Counted from the first letter of the stretch, positions 43,140-53,193 are shown. The stretch: DNA of 64,000 nt from Phycicoccus sp. Soil748 (GCF_001428025.1 NZ_LMSC01000007.1:680968-744967), one strand, 5' to 3'. Numbers and translations: made by a program. Notes: generated from the letters alone by a model not told the origin.

Positions 43140-46100
43140 ATGTCCCCGCAGCCCGCCCCCCAGAGCCCCTCGAACAGCACCGACTCGTTCGTCCACCTCC
43201 ACGTCCACACCGAGTACTCCATGCTCGACGGGGCAGCGAGGATCGGTGACCTGTTCACCCGGGCCGCGGAGATGGGGATGCCCGCGCTGGCGACCACGGA
43301 CCACGGCTACGTCTTCGGGGCCTACGAGTTCTGGAAGAAGGCGCAGGGCACGGGCGTCAAGCCCATCATCGGCGTCGAGGCCTACGTCACACCGGGCACC
43401 CACCGCACCGACAAGACCCGCGTGAAGTGGGGCGACGAGTCCCAGTCGGGCGACGACGTGTCGGGCTCGGGCGCCTACACGCACATGACGCTGCTGGCCA
43501 AGAACAACAACGGCCTGCACAACCTCTTCCGGCTCGACTCCCTCGCCAGCCTCGACCAGGTCTACGCCAAGTGGCCCCGGATGGACCGCGAGCTGCTCAG
43601 CACCTACGGCCAGGGGCTCATCGCCACCACCGGCTGCCCGTCCGGGGAGATCCAGACCCGCCTGCGCCTGGGCCAGTACCGCGAGGCGATGCAGGCGGCC
43701 AGCGACTTCCGCGACATCTTCGGCGCCGAGAACTACTTCTGCGAGCTCATGGACCACGGCCTCGACATCGAGCGCCGCGTCCAGAAGGACCTCCTGCGCC
43801 TCGCCCGCGAGCTCGGGCTGCCGCTGGTCGCCACCAACGACCTGCACTACTCCAGCCCGGAGGACGCCAAGGCCCACTCGGCGCTGCTGTGCGTGCAGTC
43901 CGGCTCGACGATGATGGACCCGGGTCGCTTCAAGTTCGACGCCGACGACTTCTACCTCAAGAGCCCGGCCGAGATGCGCCACACCTGGCGCGAGCTGCCC
44001 GAGGCCTGCGACAACACCCTGCTCATCGCCGAGATGTGCGACATCTCCTTCACCGAGGGCGAGGGGCGCTTCATGCCCCGCTTCCCCTGCCCGCCGGGGG
44101 AGAACGAGGAGAGCTGGTTCGTCAAGGAGGTCCAGAGCGGCCTGATGGAGCGGTTCCCGGGTGGGGTGCCCGACTACGCCACCAAGCAGGCCGCGTTCGA
44201 GACCGACGTCATCGTCTCCAAGGGCTACGCCGGCTACTTCCTCGTCGTCGCCGACTTCATCAACTGGGCCAAGAAGAACGGCATCCGCGTGGGCCCGGGC
44301 CGTGGCTCGGGTGCGGGGTCCATGTGCGCCTACGCCATGAAGATCACCGACCTCGACCCGGTCCCGCACGGCCTGATCTTCGAGCGGTTCCTCAACCCCG
44401 AGCGCATGTCGATGCCCGACTTCGACGTCGACTTCGACGAGCGCCGGCGCGGTGAGGTCATCAAGTACGTCACCGAGAAGTACGGCGCCGACCGCGTCGC
44501 GCAGATCGTCACCTACGGCACCATCAAGGCCAAGCAGGCAGTCAAGGACGCCGCCCGCGTCATGGGCCACCCCTTCGTCGTCGGCGAGCAGCTCACCAAG
44601 GCGATGCCGCCGGACGTCATGGGCAAGGGCGTGCCCCTGTCCGAGATCTACAACAAGGAGCACAAGCGCTACAACGAGGGCGTCGACTTCCGGGCCCTCG
44701 TCGAGTCCGAGCCGCACCTGCAGGAGATCGTCGAGACGGCCAAGGGCCTCGAGGGGCTCAAGCGGCAGTGGGGCGTCCACGCGGCCGGCGTCATCATGTC
44801 GAGCGAGCCGCTGATCGACGTCATCCCGATCATGCGGCGGCTGCAGGACGGCCAGGTCATCACCCAGTTCGACTACCCGAGCTGCGAGTCGCTCGGCCTG
44901 GTCAAGATGGACTTCCTCGGCCTGCGCAACCTCACGATCCTCGACGACGCCATCGAGAACATCAAGGCCAACCGCGACGAGGACATCGACCTCGACGCGC
45001 TGTCCAAGGACATGACCGACAAGGCGACGTTCGACCTGCTCTCGCGCGGTGACACCCTCGGCGTCTTCCAGCTCGACGGCGGCGGCATGCGCACGCTGCT
45101 CAAGCTGATGCAGCCCGACAACTTCGAGGACATCTCGGCGGCGCTGGCGCTCTACCGGCCCGGTCCGATGGGCGTCAACGCCCACACCAACTTCGCGCTG
45201 CGCAAGAACGGCAAGCAGGCGCTCACGCCCCTCGACCCCCAGCTCGAGGGCAAGCTGCAGCAGGAGATGATCGACGCCCTCGGCCCGATCCTCGGCACGA
45301 CCTACGGCCTGGTGATCTACCAGGAGCAGGTCATGGAGATCGCCCAGAAGCTCGCGGGCTACACCCTCGGCAACGCCGACCTGCTGCGCCGAGCGATGGG
45401 CAAGAAGAAGAAGGAGGTGCTCGACGCCGAGTACGTCCCCTTCTCCGAGGGCATGAAGGCCAAGGGGTTCAACGAGGCCTCCATCGCCGCCCTGTGGGGC
45501 GTCCTGGTCCCGTTCTCCGACTACGCGTTCAACAAGGCGCACACCGCCGCCTACGGCCTGGTGTCGTACTGGACGGGCTACCTCAAGGCCAACTACCCGG
45601 CCGAGTACATGGCCGCGCTGCTCACCAGCGTCGGCGACGACAAGGACAAGTCGGCCCTCTACCTCGGCGAGTGCCGGCGCATGGGCATCAAGGTCCTGCC
45701 GCCGGACGTCAACGACTCGGTGGGCCGGTTCGCCGCCGTCGGCACGGACATCCGCTTCGGCCTCCAGGCGATCCGCAACGTCGGCCACAACGTCGTCGAG
45801 GCGATCATCGCCGCCCGTGAGGAGAAGGGCCGGTTCACGTCCTTCAAGGACTTCCTGTCCAAGTGCCCGATCGTCGTGTGCAACAAGCGCACCATCGAGT
45901 CGCTCATCAAGGCCGGGGCGTTCGACGGCCTGCAGGAGTCGCGCCAGGGCCTCCTGCGCGTCCACGAGGACTACGTCGACAACTTCGTCGACATCAAGCG
46001 CCAGGAGGCCATCGGCCAGGACTCGCTCTTCGGGTCCTTCGGTGGCGACGCGGGCGCGGGGGAGTCGGTCGACTTCTCGGTGCTGCCACCCATCCCGGGC

Positions 46101-46745
46101 GTGGAGTGGGACAAGAAGACGCTGCTGCAGTTCGAGCGCGAGATGCTCGGCCTCTACGTCTCCGACCACCCGCTGTTCGGCATCGAGCACGTGCTGGCCT
46201 CGCACGCCGACACCTCGATCGCGAGCCTCACCGGTGAGGACGGCAAGCCCGAGGGCGCCAACGTCACCATCGCCGGCCTCATCACCGGCCTGCAGGTCAA
46301 GCGCACCAAGAAGGGCGACCTCTGGGCCATCGTGACCGTCGAGGACCTCGAGGGCGCCATCGAGTGCCTGTTCTTCCCCTCGGCCTACCTCACCGTCCAG
46401 CACGCCCTGACCCACGACGCCGTCGTCGTGGTCAAGGGCCGGGTCAACCGGCGCGACGACACCCCGTCGATCTACGCCTCCGACCTGACCCTGCCGGACA
46501 TCTCCGAGGGGCCGCGCGGCCCGGTTGTCGTGACCATGGACACCAACCGGGCGACCCAGGCCAAGGTCGAGGAGCTGAAGTCGGTGCTGTCGTCCCACCC
46601 GGGCCAGACCGAGGTGCACGTCCGCCTCAGTCAGCCGGGGCGGTCGGTGCTCATGAAGCTCGAGGACGCCTACCGGGTCAACGCCACGGAGGCGCTGTTC
46701 GGCGACCTCAAGGTCATCCTCGGCCCGCGCTGCCTCGCCGGCTGA
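43140..46745 (+). CDS. dnaE: DNA polymerase III alpha subunit DnaE1
   Basis: The 1201-residue replicative polymerase has an N-terminal PHP domain (HLHVHTEYSMLDGAAR), a polymerase palm with PDFDVDFDE (catalytic Asp429 and Asp431), and PGRGSGAGSMCAYA. A helix-hairpin-helix/tandem region and an OB-fold (ANVTIAGLITGLQVKRTKKG; quoted in part: VTIAGLITGLQVK) follow near residue 1050. Its length and single-copy context with rluD identify the main replicase rather than DnaE2 (ImuC). Start chosen at ATG 43140. Confidence 0.97.
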   Translation: MSPQPAPQSPSNSTDSFVHLHVHTEYSMLDGAARIGDLFTRAAEMGMPALATTDHGYVFGAYEFWKKAQGTGVKPIIGVEAYVTPGTHRTDKTRVKWGDESQSGDDVSGSGAYTHMTLLAKNNNGLHNLFRLDSLASLDQVYAKWPRMDRELLSTYGQGLIATTGCPSGEIQTRLRLGQYREAMQAASDFRDIFGAENYFCELMDHGLDIERRVQKDLLRLARELGLPLVATNDLHYSSPEDAKAHSALLCVQSGSTMMDPGRFKFDADDFYLKSPAEMRHTWRELPEACDNTLLIAEMCDISFTEGEGRFMPRFPCPPGENEESWFVKEVQSGLMERFPGGVPDYATKQAAFETDVIVSKGYAGYFLVVADFINWAKKNGIRVGPGRGSGAGSMCAYAMKITDLDPVPHGLIFERFLNPERMSMPDFDVDFDERRRGEVIKYVTEKYGADRVAQIVTYGTIKAKQAVKDAARVMGHPFVVGEQLTKAMPPDVMGKGVPLSEIYNKEHKRYNEGVDFRALVESEPHLQEIVETAKGLEGLKRQWGVHAAGVIMSSEPLIDVIPIMRRLQDGQVITQFDYPSCESLGLVKMDFLGLRNLTILDDAIENIKANRDEDIDLDALSKDMTDKATFDLLSRGDTLGVFQLDGGGMRTLLKLMQPDNFEDISAALALYRPGPMGVNAHTNFALRKNGKQALTPLDPQLEGKLQQEMIDALGPILGTTYGLVIYQEQVMEIAQKLAGYTLGNADLLRRAMGKKKKEVLDAEYVPFSEGMKAKGFNEASIAALWGVLVPFSDYAFNKAHTAAYGLVSYWTGYLKANYPAEYMAALLTSVGDDKDKSALYLGECRRMGIKVLPPDVNDSVGRFAAVGTDIRFGLQAIRNVGHNVVEAIIAAREEKGRFTSFKDFLSKCPIVVCNKRTIESLIKAGAFDGLQESRQGLLRVHEDYVDNFVDIKRQEAIGQDSLFGSFGGDAGAGESVDFSVLPPIPGVEWDKKTLLQFEREMLGLYVSDHPLFGIEHVLASHADTSIASLTGEDGKPEGANVTIAGLITGLQVKRTKKGDLWAIVTVEDLEGAIECLFFPSAYLTVQHALTHDAVVVVKGRVNRRDDTPSIYASDLTLPDISEGPRGPVVVTMDTNRATQAKVEELKSVLSSHPGQTEVHVRLSQPGRSVLMKLEDAYRVNATEALFGDLKVILGPRCLAG

Positions 46746-46755
46746 GCGCACCGCA

Positions 46756-46761
46756 TAGGGT
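46756..46761 (+). promoter_or_regulatory. -10-like box TAGGGT before the S9 peptidase (leaderless candidate)
   Basis: TAGGGT ends 6 bp before GTG 46768, with no ribosome-binding site, so transcription would start at the GTG. Confidence 0.4.
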
Positions 46762-46767
46762 GCCAGC

Positions 46768-48972
46768 GTGAGCACGCCTGCAGTGACGCCGCCGACTCCT
46801 CCGACCCCGCCGTCCGGCACGTCGCCGACGCCACCGCGTGCGGCGCGGCGCGACACCTCGCGCGAGCACCACGGCGACGTGGTGGTCGACCCCTACGAGT
46901 GGCTGCGCGACAAGGCTGACCCGGCGGTCGTCAGCCACCTCGAGGCCGAGAACGCCTACGCCGAGGCGGTCACGGCCGACCTCCAGCCGCTGCGCGACGC
47001 GATCTTCGAGGAGATCCGCTCGCGCACGCAGGAGACCGACCTGTCGGTGCCGGTGGCGAGCGGGCCGTGGTGGTACTACTCGCGCAGCTACGAGGGCTCG
47101 CAGTACTCCGTGGAGTGCCGGTGCCCGCGCGTGGAGGGCGCACCCCGCCCGATGCCCGAGGCGCAGGCTCAGGTCGAGGGCGAGCAGGTGCTGCTCGACG
47201 GCAACCTCGAGGCCCGCGGCCACGACTTCTTCGCCCTCGGCGCCCTGTCCGTCAGCCCCGACCACCGCCTGCTCGCGTATGCCGTGGACACCGAGGGCGA
47301 CGAGCGCTTCGCCCTGCGCGTCAAGGACCTCACCACCGGGGACGTCGTCGACACCGCGGTGCGCGAGGTCGGGTACGGCTGCGTGTTCTCCCTCGACGGC
47401 CGCTACCTGTTCTACACGCGGGTCGACGAGACCTGGCGCCCGCACCAGGTGTGGCGGCACGAGGTCGGCGGCCCCACGGAGGCCGACGTGCTGGTGCACC
47501 AGGAGGACGACGAGCGCTTCTGGATGGGCCTGGGGTCCTCCCGCGACGACCGCTGGATCATGGTCGGCCTGGGGTCCAAGACGACCTCGGAGGTCATGCT
47601 GCTCGACGCCGCCGACCCCACGGGCACACCGAGGGTGGTGGCGCCGCGCCGGGAGGGCGTCGAGTACGACGTCGAGCCGGGCCCGGACCGCCTGCTCATC
47701 GTCCACAACGCCGACCACGTCGACTCCGACCTCGCCTGGGCCCCGCTGGACGCCACGTCCGCCGACCAGTGGCAGCCGCTCATGGCCTCGGCGCCGGGGG
47801 AGCGGTTCCAGGGCGTGGAGGCGTTCGACGACGTCGCCGTCCTGTCGCTGCGCCGCGACGGCCTGACCGCCCTGCGCGTGCTCGACCGCGACCCCTCGAG
47901 CGGGTCCGGCTACGGCGCGAGCCACGACCTGTTCTTCGACGAGCCGGTCTACTCGGTCGGCCTCGGCGAGAACCCCGAGAGCGCCACCACCGCCCTGCAG
48001 GTCGTCTTCGAGTCGATGGTCACCCCGCGCACCGTCATGGACTACGACGTCCGCACCCGCGAGTACACCGTGCTCAAGCGGCAACCCGTCCTCGGGGGCT
48101 ACGACCCGTCGCAGTACGAGCAGCGGCGCGAGTGGGCCACGGCGGCCGACGGCACCCGCGTGCCGGTCTCCATCGTCCACCCCGCCGGCGCGACCCCCGA
48201 CGGCACCCGGCCGGGCATGCTGGCGGCGTACGGGTCCTACGAGCTCTCCTCGGACCCCTACTTCTCCGTCGCCCGGCTGTCGCTGCTGCAGCGCGGCTTC
48301 GTCTACGCCATCGCGCACGTGCGCGGCGGCGGGGAGCTCGGGCGCCGCTGGTACGACGACGGCAAGCTGCTGCAGAAGAAGAACACCTTCACCGACTTCG
48401 TCGACTGCGCGAACCACCTGGTCGAGGCCGGCTGGGTCCACCCGAACCGGCTGGTCGCCGAGGGCGGCTCGGCCGGTGGCCTGCTCATCGGGGCCGCCGT
48501 CAACCTCGCCCCCGAGCGGTTCCGCGCGGTCCACGCGGCCGTGCCGTTCGTCGACGCGCTGACGACCATCCTCGACCCGAGCCTGCCGCTGACCGTCGTG
48601 GAGTGGGAGGAGTGGGGCGACCCCCTGCACGACCCCGACGTCTACGCGTACATGAAGTCCTACTCGCCCTACGAGAACGTGCGGGACGCGGCCTACCCGG
48701 CGGTGCTGGCGACCACGTCGCTCAACGACACGCGTGTCTACTTCACCGAGCCGGCCAAGTGGGTGGCCCGGCTGCGCGAGCACACCACGAGCGACCCGGT
48801 GGAGCGCCCGGTGCTGCTGCGCACCGAGATGGTCGCGGGCCACGGCGGCAAGAGCGGCCGCTACGACTCCTGGCGGCAGGTGGCGTGGGAGTGGGCGTTC
48901 CTCATCAGCCAGGTCGGGGCAACCGAGGTGGAAGCCGCACCGGTGCAGGACTCCACCCAAATTGCCCGCTGA
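46768..48972 (+). CDS. S9A prolyl oligopeptidase family (oligopeptidase B-like)
   Basis: The 734-residue serine peptidase has a Pro/Thr-rich N-terminus (STPAVTPPTPPTPP) and DPYEWLRD. A seven-bladed propeller domain (about 80-430) and a C-terminal alpha/beta hydrolase follow, with IAHVRGGGELGRRWYDDGK, nucleophile Ser568 in EGGSAGG, VEWEEWGDP with the probable Asp, and GHGGKSGR with His. The EEWG and GGGELGRRW patterns suit oligopeptidase B (PtrB), which cuts after Arg/Lys in short peptides. It has no signal peptide, so it is cytoplasmic. Confidence 0.9.
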   Translation: MSTPAVTPPTPPTPPSGTSPTPPRAARRDTSREHHGDVVVDPYEWLRDKADPAVVSHLEAENAYAEAVTADLQPLRDAIFEEIRSRTQETDLSVPVASGPWWYYSRSYEGSQYSVECRCPRVEGAPRPMPEAQAQVEGEQVLLDGNLEARGHDFFALGALSVSPDHRLLAYAVDTEGDERFALRVKDLTTGDVVDTAVREVGYGCVFSLDGRYLFYTRVDETWRPHQVWRHEVGGPTEADVLVHQEDDERFWMGLGSSRDDRWIMVGLGSKTTSEVMLLDAADPTGTPRVVAPRREGVEYDVEPGPDRLLIVHNADHVDSDLAWAPLDATSADQWQPLMASAPGERFQGVEAFDDVAVLSLRRDGLTALRVLDRDPSSGSGYGASHDLFFDEPVYSVGLGENPESATTALQVVFESMVTPRTVMDYDVRTREYTVLKRQPVLGGYDPSQYEQRREWATAADGTRVPVSIVHPAGATPDGTRPGMLAAYGSYELSSDPYFSVARLSLLQRGFVYAIAHVRGGGELGRRWYDDGKLLQKKNTFTDFVDCANHLVEAGWVHPNRLVAEGGSAGGLLIGAAVNLAPERFRAVHAAVPFVDALTTILDPSLPLTVVEWEEWGDPLHDPDVYAYMKSYSPYENVRDAAYPAVLATTSLNDTRVYFTEPAKWVARLREHTTSDPVERPVLLRTEMVAGHGGKSGRYDSWRQVAWEWAFLISQVGATEVEAAPVQDSTQIAR

Positions 48973-49032
48973 CCAGCGGTCACCTCGCGGGTACCGGGCC
49001 CTACCCTGTGTGGTGGCGGAAGGCGGAGTGCG

Positions 49033-51177
49033 TTGAGTGAGGGCAAGGCGCGTGGTGCGCGTCGTTTCGCTGCCCTCCTGGACTGGTCCGGCACCACCAT
49101 CGGGGCTCCCGACCAGTGGCCGACGGCGCTGCAGGTGACGTGGGACCTCGCCCTGGCGTGCCCACTGCCCATGGCGCTGTTCGTCGGTGACGACCACGTC
49201 CTGCTCTACAACGACGCCTTCGCCGAGCAGCTCGGCGACCGGCACCCCCACGCGTTCGGCCGGCCGGCGTCGGAGGTGGTCCCCGAGGTGTGGGGCGGCT
49301 CGCACCTGGGCGCCCTGTTCGACGCGACGATGGCTGACGACCGCTCGTTCCTCGACGAGGGCACCGAGCTCCGGGCGTCGGGTGACCTCGCCGACGACAC
49401 CCCGATCCTCGGGCACTTCCTGCGCACCGGCTCACCGGTGCACGACGAGGACGGGCGCGTCATCGCCCTGCTGCACATCGCGGTCGAGACGTCCTCCTCG
49501 CTCGACCGGGCCCGCACCGTCACGGGGCTGGCCACGGCGCTGGCAGTGGCGGTCACCGTCGACGACGTGTGCAAGGTGGTGCTGCGCGAGTCGGTCTCGG
49601 CGTTCGGTGCCCTGTCGGTGGGCATCTGCCTGCCGTCGCCCGGACCGGGCGGTTGGCGGATGGCGCGCCGGCACCGCATCGAGGACCTGTCGCCGGACGA
49701 GGAGAGGCTGCCGCTGATCTGGTCCGAGGTGCCCGAGGACCTCGCCGACGTCGTCTCCCGCTCCCTGGACCACGGGGAGCCGTACGTGTCCGACGGCGCC
49801 GAGCTCGTCGCCGTACCGCTGCGTGCGCGCAGCACGGACGCGGCAGTCGTCGTCTTCAGGGAGTCCACGCCGCTGCCACGGGACGTCGTGGCGGTCCTGT
49901 CGGCGTTCACCGACCTCGTCGGCGAGGCGCTCGGCCGCGCGGTGGCCTACGACGCCGAGCGCTCGACCGCAGAGCTGCTCCAGCGCACCCTCCTGCCGCC
50001 GAGCCTGCCGCAGTCCGACGAGATCTCGATCGCCGCACGCTACGAGCCGGTGTCGGAGGGCACGGTCGCCGGCGGCGACTTCTACGACTCGTTCTTCCTG
50101 CCCGACGGGCGGCTCGCCCTGGTGATCGGCGACGTCGTCGGCCGGGGGGTCATGGCCGCCACGGTCATGGGCCAGGTGCGCGCCGCCGTCCGCGGTGCCG
50201 CCATGACCGACCCGCGGCCCGAGTCGGTCATGACCTCGCTCGACCGCGTCGTGTGGGACCTCGACGCCCTGTGGCCGGCGTCGATGCCGCTCGGGTCCAC
50301 CCGTGCGCGCCCCGGGATGGCGTTCGGGGGCGAGCTGTTCGTGACCATGCTCTACGGCACGGTGTCGCCGGAGACGGGCGTCGTCGAGGTCGCGAGCGCC
50401 GGTCACCCGGTGCCGGTCCTGCTCTCCGGACGCGCGGCGCGCGACGACGGCCACCCCCGGGTCCGCCTGGTCGACATGGCGGTCGGGCCGCCGCTGGGCC
50501 TCTCGGGGCACCGGCCCACCCACCGCCAGCTCCTCGAGGTGGGGGACATGCTGGTGATCTACACCGACGGGCTCATCGAGCGTCGCGACGAGACCCTCGA
50601 CGCGGGGGAGGAGCGGCTGCTCGCTGCGCTCGCCGACGTGCCGCCGAGCAGCCCCCGCAGCGTCGCCCAGCTGGTCATGGAGGCGATGGTCCCCGAATCC
50701 GGCCAGGAGGACGACTGCGCCGTCCTCACCGTCGGCCGGTCACCGGTGGGGCACCGCCGGGCCGCCATCGTGGTCCCGCCCATGCCGGAGTCGGTCAAGG
50801 CGGCCCGGGACTGGGCCCGGGAGCAGCTCGACCTCTGGACCGTCGACGAGGCCGACCAGTACACCATCGTCACCGGCATCTCCGAGCTCATCACCAACGC
50901 CGTCCTGCACGCCGGCACCGAGTCGCACCTGACCCTCGACCTCGACACCGGGGTCGTCGCGGTCACGGTGGCCGACAGCGGCAACCGCGGTGAGCCGTTG
51001 CTGACCGGGGGCGAGACGATGGCGGTGCGCGGGCGCGGGCTGTCCCTCGTGCGCGCCGTCAGCGACGCCTTCGGGGCCCATCGCACGTCGGCGGGGACGA
51101 CGGTGTGGTTCGAGGTGGAGGTGGCCCTCGCCGACGCGGGGGTCGACGCGGGGATCGGCGTCGGCGACCGCCACTGA
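49033..51177 (+). CDS. PAS-GAF-SpoIIE (PP2C) phosphatase with C-terminal HATPase_c
   Basis: The 714-residue signalling protein starts at TTG 49033, supported by GGAAGGCGGAG upstream and a TACCCT -10-like box at 49002-49007. Order: PAS (about 45-150), GAF (about 165-310), linker LLQRTLLPPSLPQ typical of RsbU-like enzymes, and PP2C/SpoIIE phosphatase (about 325-570; GGDFYDSFFL, GDVVGRGVMAA, EDDCAVLTV). An RsbW-like ATPase (about 585-705; ELITNAVLHA, VADSG, GRGLSLV) ends the protein. Such proteins can dephosphorylate and phosphorylate anti-sigma antagonists. No sigma or antagonist gene lies nearby. Confidence 0.88.
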   Translation: MSEGKARGARRFAALLDWSGTTIGAPDQWPTALQVTWDLALACPLPMALFVGDDHVLLYNDAFAEQLGDRHPHAFGRPASEVVPEVWGGSHLGALFDATMADDRSFLDEGTELRASGDLADDTPILGHFLRTGSPVHDEDGRVIALLHIAVETSSSLDRARTVTGLATALAVAVTVDDVCKVVLRESVSAFGALSVGICLPSPGPGGWRMARRHRIEDLSPDEERLPLIWSEVPEDLADVVSRSLDHGEPYVSDGAELVAVPLRARSTDAAVVVFRESTPLPRDVVAVLSAFTDLVGEALGRAVAYDAERSTAELLQRTLLPPSLPQSDEISIAARYEPVSEGTVAGGDFYDSFFLPDGRLALVIGDVVGRGVMAATVMGQVRAAVRGAAMTDPRPESVMTSLDRVVWDLDALWPASMPLGSTRARPGMAFGGELFVTMLYGTVSPETGVVEVASAGHPVPVLLSGRAARDDGHPRVRLVDMAVGPPLGLSGHRPTHRQLLEVGDMLVIYTDGLIERRDETLDAGEERLLAALADVPPSSPRSVAQLVMEAMVPESGQEDDCAVLTVGRSPVGHRRAAIVVPPMPESVKAARDWAREQLDLWTVDEADQYTIVTGISELITNAVLHAGTESHLTLDLDTGVVAVTVADSGNRGEPLLTGGETMAVRGRGLSLVRAVSDAFGAHRTSAGTTVWFEVEVALADAGVDAGIGVGDRH

Positions 51178-51218
51178 CGCCCGCCGGCGACCGTCACCGA
51201 CCCCGGCGTGCGCCGAGG

Positions 51219-52985
51219 TCAGCGGGCCCCGACGTAGGCGGTGTCAAGCGGCCAGCCGCTGCGCCCGACCTGGGTGCCGGAGCCCGAGAGCCAACCCCCC
51301 TTGCCGTTGCCGTAGTAGGCCGTCCACGTGCCGGAGGTGGTCAGGGCGAGCACGTCGGAGAACCCGTCACGGTTGAGGTCGCCGGCGCCGGTGAGGGTGA
51401 CGAACGGCTGCCAGCCGGTGCCGACCTGCCTGCTGTAGACCGACCAGCCGCCCTTGCCGTTGCCGGCGTACAGCCACAGGGTGCCGTCGCTGCGGCGGCG
51501 GGCAAGGAGGTCCGGCCGGCCGTCGCCGGTGAGGTCGCCGGGTGAGAACACCTGGTCGAAAACCTGCCAGCCGGTGGCGACGCGGGTCTCCGTGGCGGCG
51601 AGCCCCGACGAGGTGCCGCGGTAGAGCCAGAGCGTGCCGTCGCTGCGGCGGCGGGCCAGGACGTCGGGTCTGCCGTCGCCGGTGAAGTCGCCGGGGGAGA
51701 CCACGGCGTCGAAGATGCCCCAGCCGGAGCCGATGCGCGTGGGGGCGCCGAAGGTGGCGTTGCCGGTGCCGCGCAGGAGGTAGAGGTCGCCTCCCGCGGT
51801 GCGGGTGACGACGTCGGCGACGGCGTCGCCGGTGAAGTCACCGGGGGTGACGACGTCCGCCACGCTGGCCCAGCTCCCGGCCAGGCTGCGCCCGGTGACG
51901 TCGGCCGGGCTGTCGTGGAGCACGACCCCCTGCGTCGCCGACAGGGAGACCAGGTCGGAGTCGATGGTGGCGTCGAGCCCGAGGGCGACCGGCGGCGCGG
52001 CATACGAGCGGATGAGGGCTCGCCACGTCGCGGCATCGGTGACCCCGCTCCCGGTGACGCCCTGACGCTTCTGCCAGGCGACGAGAGCTGCCTGCATGGT
52101 CGAGGTGAAGGACCCGGACGCCGTCGTGCCGATGGCGCTCTGCACGGCCTGGACCGCGGGGCCCGTGCTGCCCGAGCGCAGGTACATGCCCGAGAACGAC
52201 ACCAGCTGCTTGCCGAGGCTGCTCGCCGAGGGCACCGCCTTGACCGCCGGGGGCACCTGGCAGCGCGTCAGGTTGGCGCTGCTGCGCGGCGAGGCCCAGC
52301 TGAGGGCCCACGAGCGGCACGGGCCCCACTCCGGCGGCGCGACCTGCTTGGACCAGTAGGAGCTGCGCTGCATGGCGCCCGACCAGGACAGGGAGATGTG
52401 CACGTGGTTGCGGTGGCAGGCGGTGTCGTAGGACGTGGCCGCCTTTGCCGTGGACAGGCACCCCTGGTACTCCACCCAGCCGTCTGCCGGACGGTAGGCC
52501 GACCAGGTCCTGTTGTTCCAGATCAGGTACATGACGCCGAGCCGGCGCGCCATGGCGTAGGTGTTGCCGGCCCGGTCGGTCGCGAGCATCCAGCCGAGGG
52601 CGGCGTTGGCCTGCGCCTTCTGGGTGGTGTTGCGGACACTGGCGATCCAGTCGACCGCGCGCCCGTCGTAGTGCTCGGAGGTGGCCAGGGAGTCCGAGCC
52701 GCAGGCCCGTGCCGACCCGTACGTCGTGCCCGGGTAGGTGCGAACCAGCAACGCCCCCAGGGCGGCGGTGCCCGGCTTCGCCCTGGCGTCGCAGGAGTTC
52801 GCCCCGACGTAGGAGGACAGGGCCTCGATCCCGGTGGGCAGCCCCGTCGGCGTGGGTGGCACCGATGTCGCGGCGGAGGCGCTCGGGCCCGTGGCCGCCA
52901 CCGTGGCGACGAGGGCCAGCACGAGCATGGCGGTGCTCGCGACCCTGCGCGGCAGGAGGGTGCGGAGGCGGCGGGAGGTGGTCAT
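51219..52985 (-). CDS. Secreted M15-like / peptidoglycan-binding / FG-GAP repeat protein
   Basis: ATG 52985 with GGAG 8 bp upstream gives 588 residues; an open extension to 53198 crosses the repeats and promoter and is rejected. A Sec signal peptide ends near ATGPSASA. The first domain resembles LAS-type D,D-peptidases, with SEHYDGRAVDW and a terminal CHRNHVHISLSW that could supply the zinc ligands. A peptidoglycan-binding repeat (SGSTGPAVQAVQSAIG) follows. About four FG-GAP/VCBS-type repeats (PGDFTGDGRPDVLARRRSDGTLWLYRG; quoted in part: PGDFTGDGRPDVLARR) with Asp-rich calcium-binding-like loops end the protein. It is likely a wall-associated hydrolase or adhesin. Confidence 0.8.
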   Translation of the reverse strand: MTTSRRLRTLLPRRVASTAMLVLALVATVAATGPSASAATSVPPTPTGLPTGIEALSSYVGANSCDARAKPGTAALGALLVRTYPGTTYGSARACGSDSLATSEHYDGRAVDWIASVRNTTQKAQANAALGWMLATDRAGNTYAMARRLGVMYLIWNNRTWSAYRPADGWVEYQGCLSTAKAATSYDTACHRNHVHISLSWSGAMQRSSYWSKQVAPPEWGPCRSWALSWASPRSSANLTRCQVPPAVKAVPSASSLGKQLVSFSGMYLRSGSTGPAVQAVQSAIGTTASGSFTSTMQAALVAWQKRQGVTGSGVTDAATWRALIRSYAAPPVALGLDATIDSDLVSLSATQGVVLHDSPADVTGRSLAGSWASVADVVTPGDFTGDAVADVVTRTAGGDLYLLRGTGNATFGAPTRIGSGWGIFDAVVSPGDFTGDGRPDVLARRRSDGTLWLYRGTSSGLAATETRVATGWQVFDQVFSPGDLTGDGRPDLLARRRSDGTLWLYAGNGKGGWSVYSRQVGTGWQPFVTLTGAGDLNRDGFSDVLALTTSGTWTAYYGNGKGGWLSGSGTQVGRSGWPLDTAYVGAR

Positions 52986-53032
52986 GGGGCAGCTCCGGGA
53001 CGGCTCAGGCGGCTGGTCGCGCTGTTCCTCGC

Positions 53033-53098
53033 GGGGAGGACCTGGGGAGGACCTCGGGAGGACCCGGAGAGGACCTCTGGAGGACCCGGGGAGGATCG
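53033..53098. repeat. Six 11-bp tandem repeats, consensus GGGGAGGACCT
   Basis: Six contiguous units: GGGGAGGACCT, GGGGAGGACCT, CGGGAGGACCC, GGAGAGGACCT, CTGGAGGACCC, GGGGAGGATCG. The 11-bp period puts all copies on one helical face, as in iteron-like operators. They lie 47 bp upstream of the secreted protein's start, between it and a probable minus-strand -10 box. On its mRNA they read as repeated CCUCC, the anti-Shine-Dalgarno sequence. Confidence 0.85.
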
Positions 53099-53193
53099 CG
53101 GTCGCAGCAGTGTGGGGGAGTGTCCAGTTTGTGGCATCTGTACCCGGATGGGCCCACGCGTTCCCGGATGCCACCCGTTTGCGGTTGCGAGGC

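Noticed and set aside
42012-46856. 1614-residue minus-strand open frame opposite rluD and dnaE
   Set aside because: It lies exactly opposite conserved genes. Its Val/Gly/Asp/His/Arg-rich composition is typical of antisense frames in high-GC DNA, and it has no recognisable domain.
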